NCBI GenBank assembly: GCA_023443745.1 | Contig: JAEZTB010000070.1 | Coordinates: 62,001-126,000 of the forward strand | DNA: 64,000 nt | DNA from: Bacillota bacterium | GTDB taxonomy: Bacteria > Bacillota > Clostridia > DSM-8532 | Reading direction: 5' to 3' | Part shown: positions 50,027 to 58,877 of the stretch, piece by piece | Numbering within the stretch: position 1 is the first letter of the stretch | How the letters are laid out: each line of letters begins with the position of its first letter | Made by a program: the position numbers and the translations under genes | The notes under the pieces: model-generated | What the model was told of the DNA's origin: nothing | The model's database searches: none | The model's input: only the letters and a program-made list of their open reading frames with translations

Positions 50027-50718
50027 CTGAATACCTCCCTGAACAAAGCGTCAACTGACTTGCCGTTTTGATCCCTAATGTCGTCAACCGTGGAGGTCAA
50101 AACAACTTGGCCATCTTTAATGAAGATAACATGATCGAGGATCTTTTCAATATCAGAGATGAGATGTGTGGAGATGATCACTGTTGCCTTTTCGTTGTAA
50201 TTATTGATAATGGTTTCAAGTATATAATCACGGGCTGCAGGATCAACGCCGCCAATAGGCTCATCTAACAGGTAAAGCTCTGCCTCACGGCTCATGACCA
50301 GAATAAGCTGAACTTTTTCCTTGGTACCCTTGGACATGGTCTTAAGCCTGTCATTGGGGTTGATATTGAGCTTCTTGAGCATATCATAGGCTTTTTCTGA
50401 TTTAAAATCGTCATAGAAGTCTTTAAAGAACTCAATGATCTGATGCACGCGCATCCAGTCATTTAAATAAGTCTTCTCGGGTAGGTAGGAAACAATTTTC
50501 TTGGTCTCGATACCCGGCTTTTTTCCATCAATGAGGATTTCACCCATTGTGGGTGTCAAGAGGCCATTGGCAAGCTTGATAAATGTAGTTTTACCGCTCC
50601 CGTTAGGGCCTAAGAGTCCAATAATATTGCCGTGTTTAAGATTTAAGTTAATGCCGGATAAAGCTTGAGACCTTCCAAAGGCTTTGGTTAGATTTCTGCA
50701 TTCCAAAATGGCATTCAT
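50020..50718 (-). CDS. ABC transporter ATP-binding protein
   Basis: 232 residues: Walker A LLGPNGSGKTTFIKL, a signature region MSKGTKEKVQLIL (variant of LSGGQ, typical of YtrB-type exporters) and Walker B ELYLLDEPIGGVDPAARDY. It overlaps the GntR stop by 4 nt (ATGA). The substrate cannot be inferred. Confidence 0.92.
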   Translation of the reverse strand: MNAILECRNLTKAFGRSQALSGINLNLKHGNIIGLLGPNGSGKTTFIKLANGLLTPTMGEILIDGKKPGIETKKIVSYLPEKTYLNDWMRVHQIIEFFKDFYDDFKSEKAYDMLKKLNINPNDRLKTMSKGTKEKVQLILVMSREAELYLLDEPIGGVDPAARDYILETIINNYNEKATVIISTHLISDIEKILDHVIFIKDGQVVLTSTVDDIRDQNGKSVDALFREVFRC

Positions 50719-51086
50719 TTATTCATCTCCTCCAACATACTGGTGATAAGGGCAAGAGTCTCTTGCTTTTCAAAACCCAGCAGCTTCATTTTTTCCAGAA
50801 ATTCTAAAACTTGTTCCTGGGCTACTTTCTTCTTGGCCAGTTTAATCATATTCGCATCCTCCGTTATAGAGCGCCCGCTGGTACGGTGGGTAAATATCAG
50901 TCCATCTTCTTCCAGCTTAGCTAAAGCTCGTTGCATTGTATTAGGATTTACCGAGGCCTCTTGAGCCATATCACGAACCGAGGGCAGCTTTGAGCCCAAG
51001 GGGTATGCGCCCGAAAATATCATCAACTCAATTTGCTCGATTAACTGGGTGTAGATGGGTCTGTCTGATTTTAAATCCCATGGCAT
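50715..51086 (-). CDS. GntR family transcriptional regulator (YtrA type)
   Basis: 123 residues: a winged helix with DLKSDRPIYTQLIEQIELMI, SKLPSVRDMAQEASVNPNTM and QRALAKLEEDGLIFTHRTSG, then only a short C-terminal helix pair. This short size is the YtrA subfamily, whose members repress adjacent ABC exporter operons. GGAGTG precedes the ATG. A 34-bp palindrome overlaps its own promoter, implying autoregulation. Confidence 0.93.
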   Translation of the reverse strand: MPWDLKSDRPIYTQLIEQIELMIFSGAYPLGSKLPSVRDMAQEASVNPNTMQRALAKLEEDGLIFTHRTSGRSITEDANMIKLAKKKVAQEQVLEFLEKMKLLGFEKQETLALITSMLEEMNK

Positions 51087-51100
51087 GGTATCACTCCTCT

Positions 51101-51134
51101 GTACTATTGTATTAAGTGCTTAACACAATAGTAC
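51101..51134. promoter_or_regulatory. Palindromic operator of the GntR regulator
   Basis: GTACTATTGT-A-TTAAG-TG-CTTAA-C-ACAATAGTAC: 10-bp and 5-bp arms, one mismatched pair in 34 bp. It covers the -10 of the promoter at 51128-51156, so binding would block transcription of the regulator and the ABC exporter. Confidence 0.8.
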
Positions 51135-51156
51135 AATTATTATATCTGGATGTCAA
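51128..51156 (-). promoter_or_regulatory. Sigma-A promoter of the GntR-ABC operon
   Basis: On the minus strand TTGACA (51156-51151), 17 nt, TACTAT (51133-51128). The -10 is inside the operator palindrome. Confidence 0.75.
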
Positions 51157-51263
51157 GATCTTTTTTAAAGTTTTGATTTGTAAGTCTAATTGCTTATACC
51201 ACCGAATGTTTTGCATTGGGAACAAATGTTTGGTAAAATAAAAGCGGTAATTCTATTTATTAC

Positions 51264-51292
51264 AATTCCATTTCAATTAAAAAAATGGAATT
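51264..51292. other. Inverted repeat in the gap between the GntR operon and the secreted protein
   Basis: AATTCCATTT pairs exactly with AAATGGAATT across a 9-nt A/T-rich loop. The whole gap, 51157-51399, is otherwise A/T-rich with a TATAAT-like hexamer near 51326 but no convincing -35, and no gene. Confidence 0.5.
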
Positions 51293-51399
51293 ATATATGC
51301 AGAATTTTCCCCTGGTTTGGACATTATAATCTCGGAGTTACTAGAAAGAACGATGTCTGAATAGTAACCTGAAGACTTACCAAGGGAGGATTTAATGCA

Positions 51400-52005
51400 A
51401 TGTGTAAAAAGATTGTGGTATCATTATTAAGTATTTTTCTTTTGATCGGCCTCATTATGGCCACAGTGAACCCGAGTACGGTTATGGCCATAGTAGGGCT
51501 GTCAAGCCTTGATGTGAATGCTCTCGAAAAGGCCCAGGCCGATACGGTCAAAAACCTTAAGGCTGAGTTGAGCGATATGGCTCAGAATATGGGCAGCAGC
51601 ACGAAAAAGACTTATGAATCAGATGATGAGGCAGTGGTTTTTAATATCTCGAAAAGCAGTCAGGATGTTTCGGTCAGCATTGAATTTGACGGAAGTTTAC
51701 TGCCAGAAATGAACTACAAAGATATAGGCAAAGTGATTAAAGTCGCCCAGGGCTACTTGAAACCCGTCTTTAGTGAAAAGCAAGCCATTGGGCTGTGCGG
51801 ACTTCTCATAGGTGATGCCTACGCCCAGTACAAAAAGGGAAAAGTCCTGATTAATATAGCAAAAGAATATGAGGGGATTACCATAAAATGCTCGGGTGAT
51901 ATAGATGCAGGCCGGGGAACAGTAATCCTGAAAAGTACACTAGGAGTGAGACAATGTCAGCCAAACAAAAGCAAAACTACGGAAATGAAAGCATTACCTC
52001 TCTAA
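51400..52005 (+). CDS. Secreted or membrane-anchored protein of unknown function
   Basis: 201 residues with a signal peptide (KKIVVSLLSIFLLIGLIMAT) that ends near VMA. The rest is Lys/Ser-rich with alternating strands (VVFNISKSSQDVSVSIEFDG) and carries no motif I recognise. GGAGG precedes the ATG. The last 52 nt overlap the start of the type II topoisomerase B gene in another frame; the natural C-terminus may therefore end earlier if a frameshift is present. Function not assigned. Confidence 0.7.
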   Translation: MCKKIVVSLLSIFLLIGLIMATVNPSTVMAIVGLSSLDVNALEKAQADTVKNLKAELSDMAQNMGSSTKKTYESDDEAVVFNISKSSQDVSVSIEFDGSLLPEMNYKDIGKVIKVAQGYLKPVFSEKQAIGLCGLLIGDAYAQYKKGKVLINIAKEYEGITIKCSGDIDAGRGTVILKSTLGVRQCQPNKSKTTEMKALPL

Positions 52006-53933
52006 AAGGCGCCGATCGTGTTCGTCTGAGACCGGCTGTAATCTTTGGCTCAGATGGGCTTGAGGGATGCCAGCATTCCTTCTTCGAAATCCTATCCAAT
52101 TCTATTGATGAAGCCCGGGAAGGACATGGAAAGCTCATTCGAGTAATTCGTCACAAGGATTTTTCCATTACCATCGAAGATCAGGGTCGTGGTATTCCTG
52201 TGGATTATAACACCAAGGAAGAGCGCTACAATTGGGAATTGGTTTTTTGTGAGCTCTATGCCGGCGGAAAGTATGCCAACAATACCGGTGAAAACTATGA
52301 GTTTGCATTGGGCCTCAACGGCCTTGGTTCTTGCGCCACCCAGTACAGCTCAGAATTCATGGATGTGACGGTTTACCGTGATGGGTATAAATACGAGCTT
52401 CATTTTGAGCACGGCAACAACATTGACGGTCTTAAGAAAACCAAGTTCAATTATGAGCATACCGGTACCGTCCAAACCTGGAAGCCCGATCGAGAGGTTT
52501 TTACTGAAATAAAAATCCCGGTTGAATATTTCAGAGATATTCTAAAAAGGCAGGCGGTTGTCAACGCCGGCCTGGTCTTTGAATTGACCGATGAGGAAAC
52601 AGGAAGCACAGAAACCTTTCTTTATGAAAATGGCATCGTGGACTATGTCAATGAACTCAATAGCGAGAAGGGCATTACTGCCCCTCGCTTTTTTGAGGGC
52701 TCCGCTCATGGACGGGACCGTGAGGACAAGCCCGAGTACAAGGTTAAGATGCAAATTGCCTTTTGCTTTAATAATGAAATGAATACCCTTGAATACTATC
52801 ATAATTCCAGCTGGCTGGAGTATGGGGGTGCTCCCGACAAGGCGGTCAGGACAGCTTTTATCAACGAGCTGGATAAGTATTTAAAAAACAATAACAAATA
52901 CAATAAAAATGAGAATAAAATTACCTTTAATGATATTGAGGATAGTCTGATTCTTATTACCAATACCTTTTCAACCATGACCAGCTATGAGAATCAAACC
53001 AAGAAGGCCATTAATAATAAGTTTATTCAAGAAGCCATCACTGACTTTTTACGGCAGCAGCTTGAGATTTATCTCATAGAAAATAAGGAAGAGGCCGAGA
53101 AAATCACAGGCCAGGTATTGATCAATAAAAGGAGCCGCGAAACGGCAGAAAAAGCAAGAATTGATGTAAAGAAAAAGCTTGGCAGTGCCATGGATATTTC
53201 CAGCCGGGTCAAAAAATTTGTGGATTGCCGAAGTAAGGACATCTCCAAACGTGAGATTTATATTGTGGAAGGCGATTCAGCCCTTGGTTCGGTAAAAATG
53301 GGCCGGGACAGTGATTTTCAAGCCATTATGCCTGTTCGTGGTAAAATCCTTAATTGCCTTAAGGCAGAATACGACAGCATCTTTAAAAGTGATATTATTG
53401 TAGATTTGATTAAAGTGCTTGGATGTGGTATAGAGATACGGACCAAGCATAACAAGGATTTAAGCTCCTTTGACTATGAAAACCTGAGATGGGATAAGAT
53501 TATCATTTGTACCGATGCCGATGTGGACGGCTATCAGATCAGAACCTTGATATTAGCCATGCTTTATCGATTGGTACCAACCCTTATCGAAAGGGGAAGA
53601 GTCTACATAGCCGAGTCTCCGCTTTTTGAGATAAGTGCCAAGGATAAGACTTATTTTGCCTATACTGAACCGGAAAAAGCAGAAATTATGGAAAAAATAA
53701 AAGGCCAAAAGGTAACCATTCAACGTTCAAAAGGCTTGGGTGAAAACGATCCGGAGATGATGTGGACCACCACCATGAACCCGGAGACCCGTCGCCTCAT
53801 CAAGGTTATGCCCGATGACATTGAGCAAACCCAAAAGTTTTTTGATCTTTTATTGGGCGACAACCTCCAAGGGCGTAAGGACTTTATTGCTGAGCACGGC
53901 CATGAGTACATGGAACTCATAGATGTAAGCTAG
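51954..53933 (+). CDS. Divergent type II DNA topoisomerase subunit B (ParE/GyrB-like)
   Basis: 659 residues with the GyrB/ParE order: GHKL ATPase ILSNSIDEAREGHGK (Asn/Asp for ATP), EDQGRGIPVDY where the usual text is DNGRGIP, LGLNGLGSCATQYSS, then TOPRIM with VEGDSALGS near residue 438 (usual VEGDSAGGS) and CTDADVDGYQIRTL near 518 (usual DGxHIRTL). The core acidic residues of TOPRIM remain. It pairs with the A subunit at 54000-56192. Whether it acts as topo IV or as a second gyrase is not decidable. AGGAGTGAGACA precedes the ATG. Confidence 0.9.
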   Translation: MSAKQKQNYGNESITSLKGADRVRLRPAVIFGSDGLEGCQHSFFEILSNSIDEAREGHGKLIRVIRHKDFSITIEDQGRGIPVDYNTKEERYNWELVFCELYAGGKYANNTGENYEFALGLNGLGSCATQYSSEFMDVTVYRDGYKYELHFEHGNNIDGLKKTKFNYEHTGTVQTWKPDREVFTEIKIPVEYFRDILKRQAVVNAGLVFELTDEETGSTETFLYENGIVDYVNELNSEKGITAPRFFEGSAHGRDREDKPEYKVKMQIAFCFNNEMNTLEYYHNSSWLEYGGAPDKAVRTAFINELDKYLKNNNKYNKNENKITFNDIEDSLILITNTFSTMTSYENQTKKAINNKFIQEAITDFLRQQLEIYLIENKEEAEKITGQVLINKRSRETAEKARIDVKKKLGSAMDISSRVKKFVDCRSKDISKREIYIVEGDSALGSVKMGRDSDFQAIMPVRGKILNCLKAEYDSIFKSDIIVDLIKVLGCGIEIRTKHNKDLSSFDYENLRWDKIIICTDADVDGYQIRTLILAMLYRLVPTLIERGRVYIAESPLFEISAKDKTYFAYTEPEKAEIMEKIKGQKVTIQRSKGLGENDPEMMWTTTMNPETRRLIKVMPDDIEQTQKFFDLLLGDNLQGRKDFIAEHGHEYMELIDVS

Positions 53934-53999
53934 GAGTCAAGGTGACGGTTCTTCTGACTCCATCTTTCATACGATATATAAAGGAGTACATCAATAACT

Positions 54000-56192
54000 A
54001 TGCAGGGCAAACATATCGAACAACGCATTGTTGATACATTGAAAGTTAATTATATGCCATATGCCATGAGCGTCATCGTGTCCCGTGCCATTCCGGAGAT
54101 TGACGGCCTCAAACCCTCTCATCGGAAGCTTCTTTATACCATGTATAAAATGGGGCTCTTGAAGGGGCACAAAACAAAATCCGCAAATGTGGTCGGTCAG
54201 ACCATGAAGCTCAATCCTCACGGCGATATGGCCATTTATGAGACCATGGTGCGTCTTACTTCTGGCAACATGTCCCTCTTGCATCCGCTTGTTGAATCCA
54301 AGGGTAATATGGGCCGTGTTTATTCACGGGATATGCGCTTTGCCGCACCTCGATACACGGAGGCCAAGCTGGCTGACATCTGCGAGGAAATTTTTCAGGA
54401 TATCGATAAGGATACGGTGGACTTTGCCGACAACTACGACGGTACCATGAAAGAGCCCGTACTCCTGCCTACGGCTTTCCCCAACATTCTAGTTAATCCC
54501 AACCAGGGTATTGCCGTCGGTATGGCCAGCAATATCTGCAGCTTTAATCTCAAAGAGGTCTGTGAAGCAACCATCGCTTACATAAAAAACGATGACATTG
54601 AGTTGATGCAGTATCTGAAGGCGCCCGATTTTTCTACAGGGGGCCAGCTTATCTTAAATGAAAACGAGATGCAGAAGATTTATTCCACAGGGCGTGGCTC
54701 ATTTAAACTTCGAGCTAAATATCGTTTTGATAAAAAAAATAGCTGTATTGAAATTTTTGAGATTCCTTACACCACTTCAACAGAAGCTATTATTGAAGCG
54801 GTTGCCGGTATTATTAAAGAAGGTAAAATTAAAGATATCACCGACATACGGGATGAGACCGACCTTGAGGGCTTGAAAATTACCATTGACATCAAGCGTA
54901 ATTCGGATGTTGACGGAATTATGAACAGGCTCTTTAAGCTTACGCCCCTTCAGGACAGCTTCGGCTGTAATTTTAACATGCTCATTGACCAAAAACCAAT
55001 GGTGCTGGGAGTGGTCGCTATTTTGGACCATTGGATACAGTTCCGCATGGCCTGCATCCGTAGAAAATCCGAGTTTGACATTAAGAAGAAGAGTGAAAGG
55101 CTTCATCTCCTGACGGGACTGTCTAAAATCCTTTTGGATATTGATAAAGCCATACGCCTCATTCGCAACACCGAGCAGGATTCTCTTGTTGTGCCAAACC
55201 TTATGAAAGGCTTTAGTATAGACCAGCCTCAGGCTGAATTCATAGCTGAAATTAAGCTTAGGAACCTCAACAGGGAATATATTTTAAGGCAGACTGCTGA
55301 TATAGATAAGCTGAAGAATGAAATAGCCGATTTAAAGGACATTGTAGCCCACGATTCCAGAGTCTTGGATATCATCTGTACCCAGCTGGCTGAAATATCA
55401 AAGCAGTATGGAAAAGGAAGGCAGACCGAGATTATCAGTGAACAGCATATCGAGGAGATCACCGAGGAGAATCTCATTGAAGATTACAATGTCCGCTTAT
55501 TCCTTACCGACCACGGCTATATTAAAAAAATATCTCTGGTTTCGTTGCGTTCTTCGGGAGAGCATAAGCTTAAAGAGGAAGATTTTATCATGCAGGAATT
55601 GGAAACGCGAAATAAAGCAGAATTACTTCTTTTCTCCAATCGATGTGTGGTCTATAAAATAAAAGTTCATGAGCTTCCGGACGGCAAGGTGAGTATGCTG
55701 GGTGAATATCTCAATAATATTTTAAGTCTGGAGCCTGAAGAGAAGATTATTAAGATGCATGCAACCGATAATTTTGCCGGGTATATGCTCTTCGCTTATG
55801 AAAATGGTAAAATGGCCAAGGTCCCTGTTTCCAGCTACGCCACTAAGACCAATCGGAAAAAGCTTGCCAATGCATATAATGATGAGTCCCCACTGGTGGA
55901 TTTATTCTTTTTGCAGGAAGACAAGGATTTTGTGGCCTATAGCAGTATAGATAAGGTACTGGTTTTCAACACGATGCAAATTAACCCCAAAACAACCCGT
56001 AATTCCCAAGGGGTTGGTGTGCTTAAGTCAAAAAAAGGGAGCATTTTATGCAAGCTTAAGCCATTGGATGAGGATAAGCTTTCGCATCCTGATTACTACA
56101 GGGCTAATATTCCTGCCATAGGCTGTTATCTCAAGGAAGATGATAAAGAAGACGTGCAAATTTCTCTAGGCGACTTCCCAAATAAAGGGTAA
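54000..56192 (+). CDS. Divergent type II DNA topoisomerase subunit A (ParC/GyrA-like)
   Basis: 730 residues. The breakage-reunion domain starts MPYAMSVIVSRAIPEIDGLK, and the catalytic Tyr is Y119 in AAPRYTEAKLADI. The quinolone pocket reads NPHGDMAIYETMVRL, so Met77 and Glu81 stand where GyrA has Ser83 and Asp87. The C-terminal part is a beta-pinwheel-like region without an obvious GyrA box. The start follows AAAGGAG at an unusually long spacing of about 13 nt. It forms a unit with the preceding B subunit. Confidence 0.92.
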   Translation: MQGKHIEQRIVDTLKVNYMPYAMSVIVSRAIPEIDGLKPSHRKLLYTMYKMGLLKGHKTKSANVVGQTMKLNPHGDMAIYETMVRLTSGNMSLLHPLVESKGNMGRVYSRDMRFAAPRYTEAKLADICEEIFQDIDKDTVDFADNYDGTMKEPVLLPTAFPNILVNPNQGIAVGMASNICSFNLKEVCEATIAYIKNDDIELMQYLKAPDFSTGGQLILNENEMQKIYSTGRGSFKLRAKYRFDKKNSCIEIFEIPYTTSTEAIIEAVAGIIKEGKIKDITDIRDETDLEGLKITIDIKRNSDVDGIMNRLFKLTPLQDSFGCNFNMLIDQKPMVLGVVAILDHWIQFRMACIRRKSEFDIKKKSERLHLLTGLSKILLDIDKAIRLIRNTEQDSLVVPNLMKGFSIDQPQAEFIAEIKLRNLNREYILRQTADIDKLKNEIADLKDIVAHDSRVLDIICTQLAEISKQYGKGRQTEIISEQHIEEITEENLIEDYNVRLFLTDHGYIKKISLVSLRSSGEHKLKEEDFIMQELETRNKAELLLFSNRCVVYKIKVHELPDGKVSMLGEYLNNILSLEPEEKIIKMHATDNFAGYMLFAYENGKMAKVPVSSYATKTNRKKLANAYNDESPLVDLFFLQEDKDFVAYSSIDKVLVFNTMQINPKTTRNSQGVGVLKSKKGSILCKLKPLDEDKLSHPDYYRANIPAIGCYLKEDDKEDVQISLGDFPNKG

Positions 56193-56244
56193 AAATTAAA
56201 AATTTTTTCAAAATTCAGACAATAGCTGAGGTTGCCTGTATTCA

Positions 56245-56286
56245 CTCATGTGTGCAACAAAGCGTATTTGCGCTTTGTTGCATGAG
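56245..56286. promoter_or_regulatory. Strong hairpin directly before the ECF sigma gene
   Basis: TGCAACAAAGCG pairs perfectly with CGCTTTGTTGCA across loop TATTTG, and CTCA/TGAG extends it past a 4-nt bulge. No T run follows, and the ribosome binding site GCAGGAGGTG begins 2 nt after the stem. It may be an operator or a translational control hairpin. Confidence 0.6.
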
Positions 56287-56302
56287 AGCAGGAGGTGTAC
56301 TG

Positions 56303-56911
56303 ATGGAGGACATTGTCCAGATCAGAAAATGTTTGGCTGGACAACGCGAGGCTTTTGAAGCTTTGGTGACAAAGTACAAAAACCTGGTGTTTAGTATTGC
56401 ATTAAACACGCTCTCCAATAAGAATGATGCGGCGGATGCCACGCAGGAGGTTTTCCTGAAGGCCTGGGCAAACCTTTCCAAGTACAATGCGGAATTCAGT
56501 TTTAAAACGTGGATAGCCAAAATTACTGTCAATCACTGCATTAATGTCAACCAAAAAAACAGGCGGGTAGCGGTTTGGAATGAAGAGGAGATGGAAAAGA
56601 TGGCTTCAGACATCGGCTGTCCGGAGGAGACCTTATTGATCCATGAACGGCGGGATGCAGTCAAGAAAGCCGTTGAAAGTCTGCCTGAGATGTACCGGAT
56701 TGTTATACAACTCTATCATCAGCAGTCTATGACATACGAAGAAATCTGCAGTATTACAGGGCATCCCATGAGTATTGTAAAAAACAGAATCTATCGGGCT
56801 CGCAAGCTGCTTGCCGAGAAGTTGAGCGCATATCAGAACAGAACATCGCAAGCAACGCAAGCGGTGGATAAGGAGGGAAAAGCATGGATTGCAGTCAAGC
56901 ATGGAACTTAA
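56303..56911 (+). CDS. ECF-type RNA polymerase sigma factor
   Basis: 202 residues of the sigma-70 ECF group: region 2 shows FEALVTKYKNLVFSIALNTL and DAADATQEVFLKAWANLSKY, and region 4 shows LPEMYRIVIQLYHQQSMTYE then EICSITGHPMSIVKNRIYRA. It starts at the ATG at 56303, after AGCAGGAGGTGTACTG. It overlaps the anti-sigma gene by 28 nt, so the pair is translationally coupled. Its signal is unknown. Confidence 0.95.
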   Translation: MEDIVQIRKCLAGQREAFEALVTKYKNLVFSIALNTLSNKNDAADATQEVFLKAWANLSKYNAEFSFKTWIAKITVNHCINVNQKNRRVAVWNEEEMEKMASDIGCPEETLLIHERRDAVKKAVESLPEMYRIVIQLYHQQSMTYEEICSITGHPMSIVKNRIYRARKLLAEKLSAYQNRTSQATQAVDKEGKAWIAVKHGT

Positions 56912-57414
56912 TGATGAAAAGCTTTGACCGGGAGAATTCTCAGGAAGCTGAAGGACAGCTTAAAGCACATCTGGACCTCTGTGATGGGTGCAGAACGCAA
57001 TATGAAGTTCTGTCCGATGCCTTCACCGAAATGCATGAACTTCATGATTTAGCCCCTCAAGATATGGAAATACGCGTCATGCAGAAGTTAGGGGAAATCA
57101 AGAAGGAAGGAAAAATACTTCTTCCTTTTGTGGCCGTTCCTCTCCTTATGCTTTTGCTCATTATCGCATACGGGTTGAATCAGGCCGTGAACATGAACCC
57201 CATAGCCCTTATAGATCAAATTGCCAAGGGGTTGACTGCAGCCTATAGAGCCTCGCAAGCTGTTTTTATTGTTATACACTGGTTTTTCAGAACTTATTAT
57301 ATCATGCAGGCTATCCTTGTACTCTTGATTTCCGGTGTGGTGTATGGCATTTTTTCTTTAGTTATGAATTATCGTAAAGCAAGAAATCAATTTATTTGGA
57401 GGATATCAAAATGA
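56884..57414 (+). CDS. Anti-sigma factor with a zinc-finger (ZAS) domain
   Basis: 176 residues. The N-terminus has the ZAS motif HLDLCDGC (HxxxCxxC) near residue 30, followed by a coiled segment and two hydrophobic segments, LLPFVAVPLLMLLLIIAYGL near residue 78 and IMQAILVLLISGVVYGIFSL near residue 140. It should hold the ECF sigma factor at the membrane. Its stop overlaps the ATG of the next gene by 4 nt. Confidence 0.93.
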   Translation: MDCSQAWNLMMKSFDRENSQEAEGQLKAHLDLCDGCRTQYEVLSDAFTEMHELHDLAPQDMEIRVMQKLGEIKKEGKILLPFVAVPLLMLLLIIAYGLNQAVNMNPIALIDQIAKGLTAAYRASQAVFIVIHWFFRTYYIMQAILVLLISGVVYGIFSLVMNYRKARNQFIWRISK

Positions 57415-58658
57415 AAAAACGACTTATGATATCATGTTGTTTGATCCTCACCCTTTTCCTGCTCTGTGGTACGATATTTGTTCTGGCTGCAGAGGAGAAC
57501 CCTCTTGTTGGAACAGGTGAGACACATGAGGGAGATTTTATTGGGTCAGGAACAACTGTTACTAATGACGGGCTAGTGGTAGGTGACATACTTGCCGCAG
57601 CTCAGACACTCTCAGTCAGAGGGGATGTTGAAGGAGATATCATCGCAGGAGCTTATGATATCAGTGTTAGCGGAAAGGTCGGCGGCAGTGTCCGGGTGGG
57701 CGGAAACAATGTCACGCTGGCGGGAGCGGTTAACCGCAATGCCATGGCGTTTGGCACAAATCTTGTAGTTGCCAAAAATAGCGTAATAAATCGGAATGCT
57801 TATCTCTTTGGGAATATCATCAAAGCGGAAGGTACTGTCTTGGGTAATACCGATATCTTTGGATCCAGCGTAACGTTGGGAGGCAGCTACCAGGGGAATG
57901 TAGTCATTCATGGCATGACCGAGGGAGCTTCATTTCAGCTTGCTCCTGGTACAATCATTAAAGGTAAGCTTACCTACAAGGGAGTTACTGAGTTCAAAGT
58001 CCCTTCGGATGTACAAGTGGGAAGCTACGAATTTATTAAGATAAATCCGGTTAGCAAGGGTCAGATGAAGCCTCAATTTACTCTTTGGACCCTGGTGAAG
58101 GAAATTTTCACCGTGATTATTTATTATCTTTTTGCTCTGCTGCTTTATAAGCTCTTTCCAAGGTTCTTTGTACGCACGGGTGACTTTATCGGCGCAAAGC
58201 CTTTATCTGCGGCCGGTATTGGTATTGCTACCCTTGGAAGCCTTGTGGGAGGCCTGCTGCTTTTGATTATATTGCTTATTCTGACCATAATTATCCTGAA
58301 AGGATCCGTCTTCTTCTTTGCAGGCTTTGTGTTTACCTTCATTGCAACTCTGACCATTATATTCGCCGATCTTCCTGTTTCACTGTGGCTCGGCACTATT
58401 ATTTCAAGAAAGAACATAAGTGTTCCTGCAAGACTGGCTATTGGGCTTACGTTTATTACCGTTATCAAATTAGCTCTGGATCTTCTTGGGAATATTCAAG
58501 TTATCTCTACTTTAGCCGGTGTACTCTCTTTCCTGTTTAATGCCTTTATCTGGGTATTGGGTACGGGAGCGCTTCTGAGAATTATTTTCGACATCTTTAA
58601 ATCAGCCAACCTCCAAGCCGAGGCTGAGGAGACTGAGGTTGAGCCCATAAGCTTTTAA
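57411..58658 (+). CDS. Secreted/membrane polymer-forming (bactofilin-like) protein
   Basis: 415 residues. A signal peptide (KKRLMISCCLILTLFLLCGT) leads to a repeated beta-helix domain of bactofilin type (GDILAAAQTLSVRGDVEGDI, ISVSGKVGGSVRVGGNNVTL, AEGTVLGNTDIFGSSVTLGG). The C-terminal third has about six membrane segments. It sits in the ECF/anti-sigma operon, so it may be a cell-surface scaffold induced by that sigma factor. GGAGG precedes the ATG. Confidence 0.9.
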   Translation: MKKRLMISCCLILTLFLLCGTIFVLAAEENPLVGTGETHEGDFIGSGTTVTNDGLVVGDILAAAQTLSVRGDVEGDIIAGAYDISVSGKVGGSVRVGGNNVTLAGAVNRNAMAFGTNLVVAKNSVINRNAYLFGNIIKAEGTVLGNTDIFGSSVTLGGSYQGNVVIHGMTEGASFQLAPGTIIKGKLTYKGVTEFKVPSDVQVGSYEFIKINPVSKGQMKPQFTLWTLVKEIFTVIIYYLFALLLYKLFPRFFVRTGDFIGAKPLSAAGIGIATLGSLVGGLLLLIILLILTIIILKGSVFFFAGFVFTFIATLTIIFADLPVSLWLGTIISRKNISVPARLAIGLTFITVIKLALDLLGNIQVISTLAGVLSFLFNAFIWVLGTGALLRIIFDIFKSANLQAEAEETEVEPISF

Positions 58659-58695
58659 ATAGATTTTGCTCGATCTGTATATATCATATAATAAT

Positions 58696-58725
58696 AAGGG
58701 TCACCCACTCGCAGGGTGACCTTTT
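58696..58725 (+). terminator. Terminator of the ECF operon
   Basis: AAGGGTCACCC pairs with GGGTGACCTT across a 7-nt loop, followed by TTTTG. Confidence 0.92.
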
Positions 58726-58877
58726 GTAATTCTTCCTAGCCCTTCTGCGTTTTTTTTCTGTACAAAACCATAAGCATTTGGTATGTTAAATAAAGGAGCT
58801 AGACTGACGACAACAGGGTGCGAAAAAACGCACAAAATGGGGAAGTTATTATTTGATCATACCTTAAGGATGGTTTT

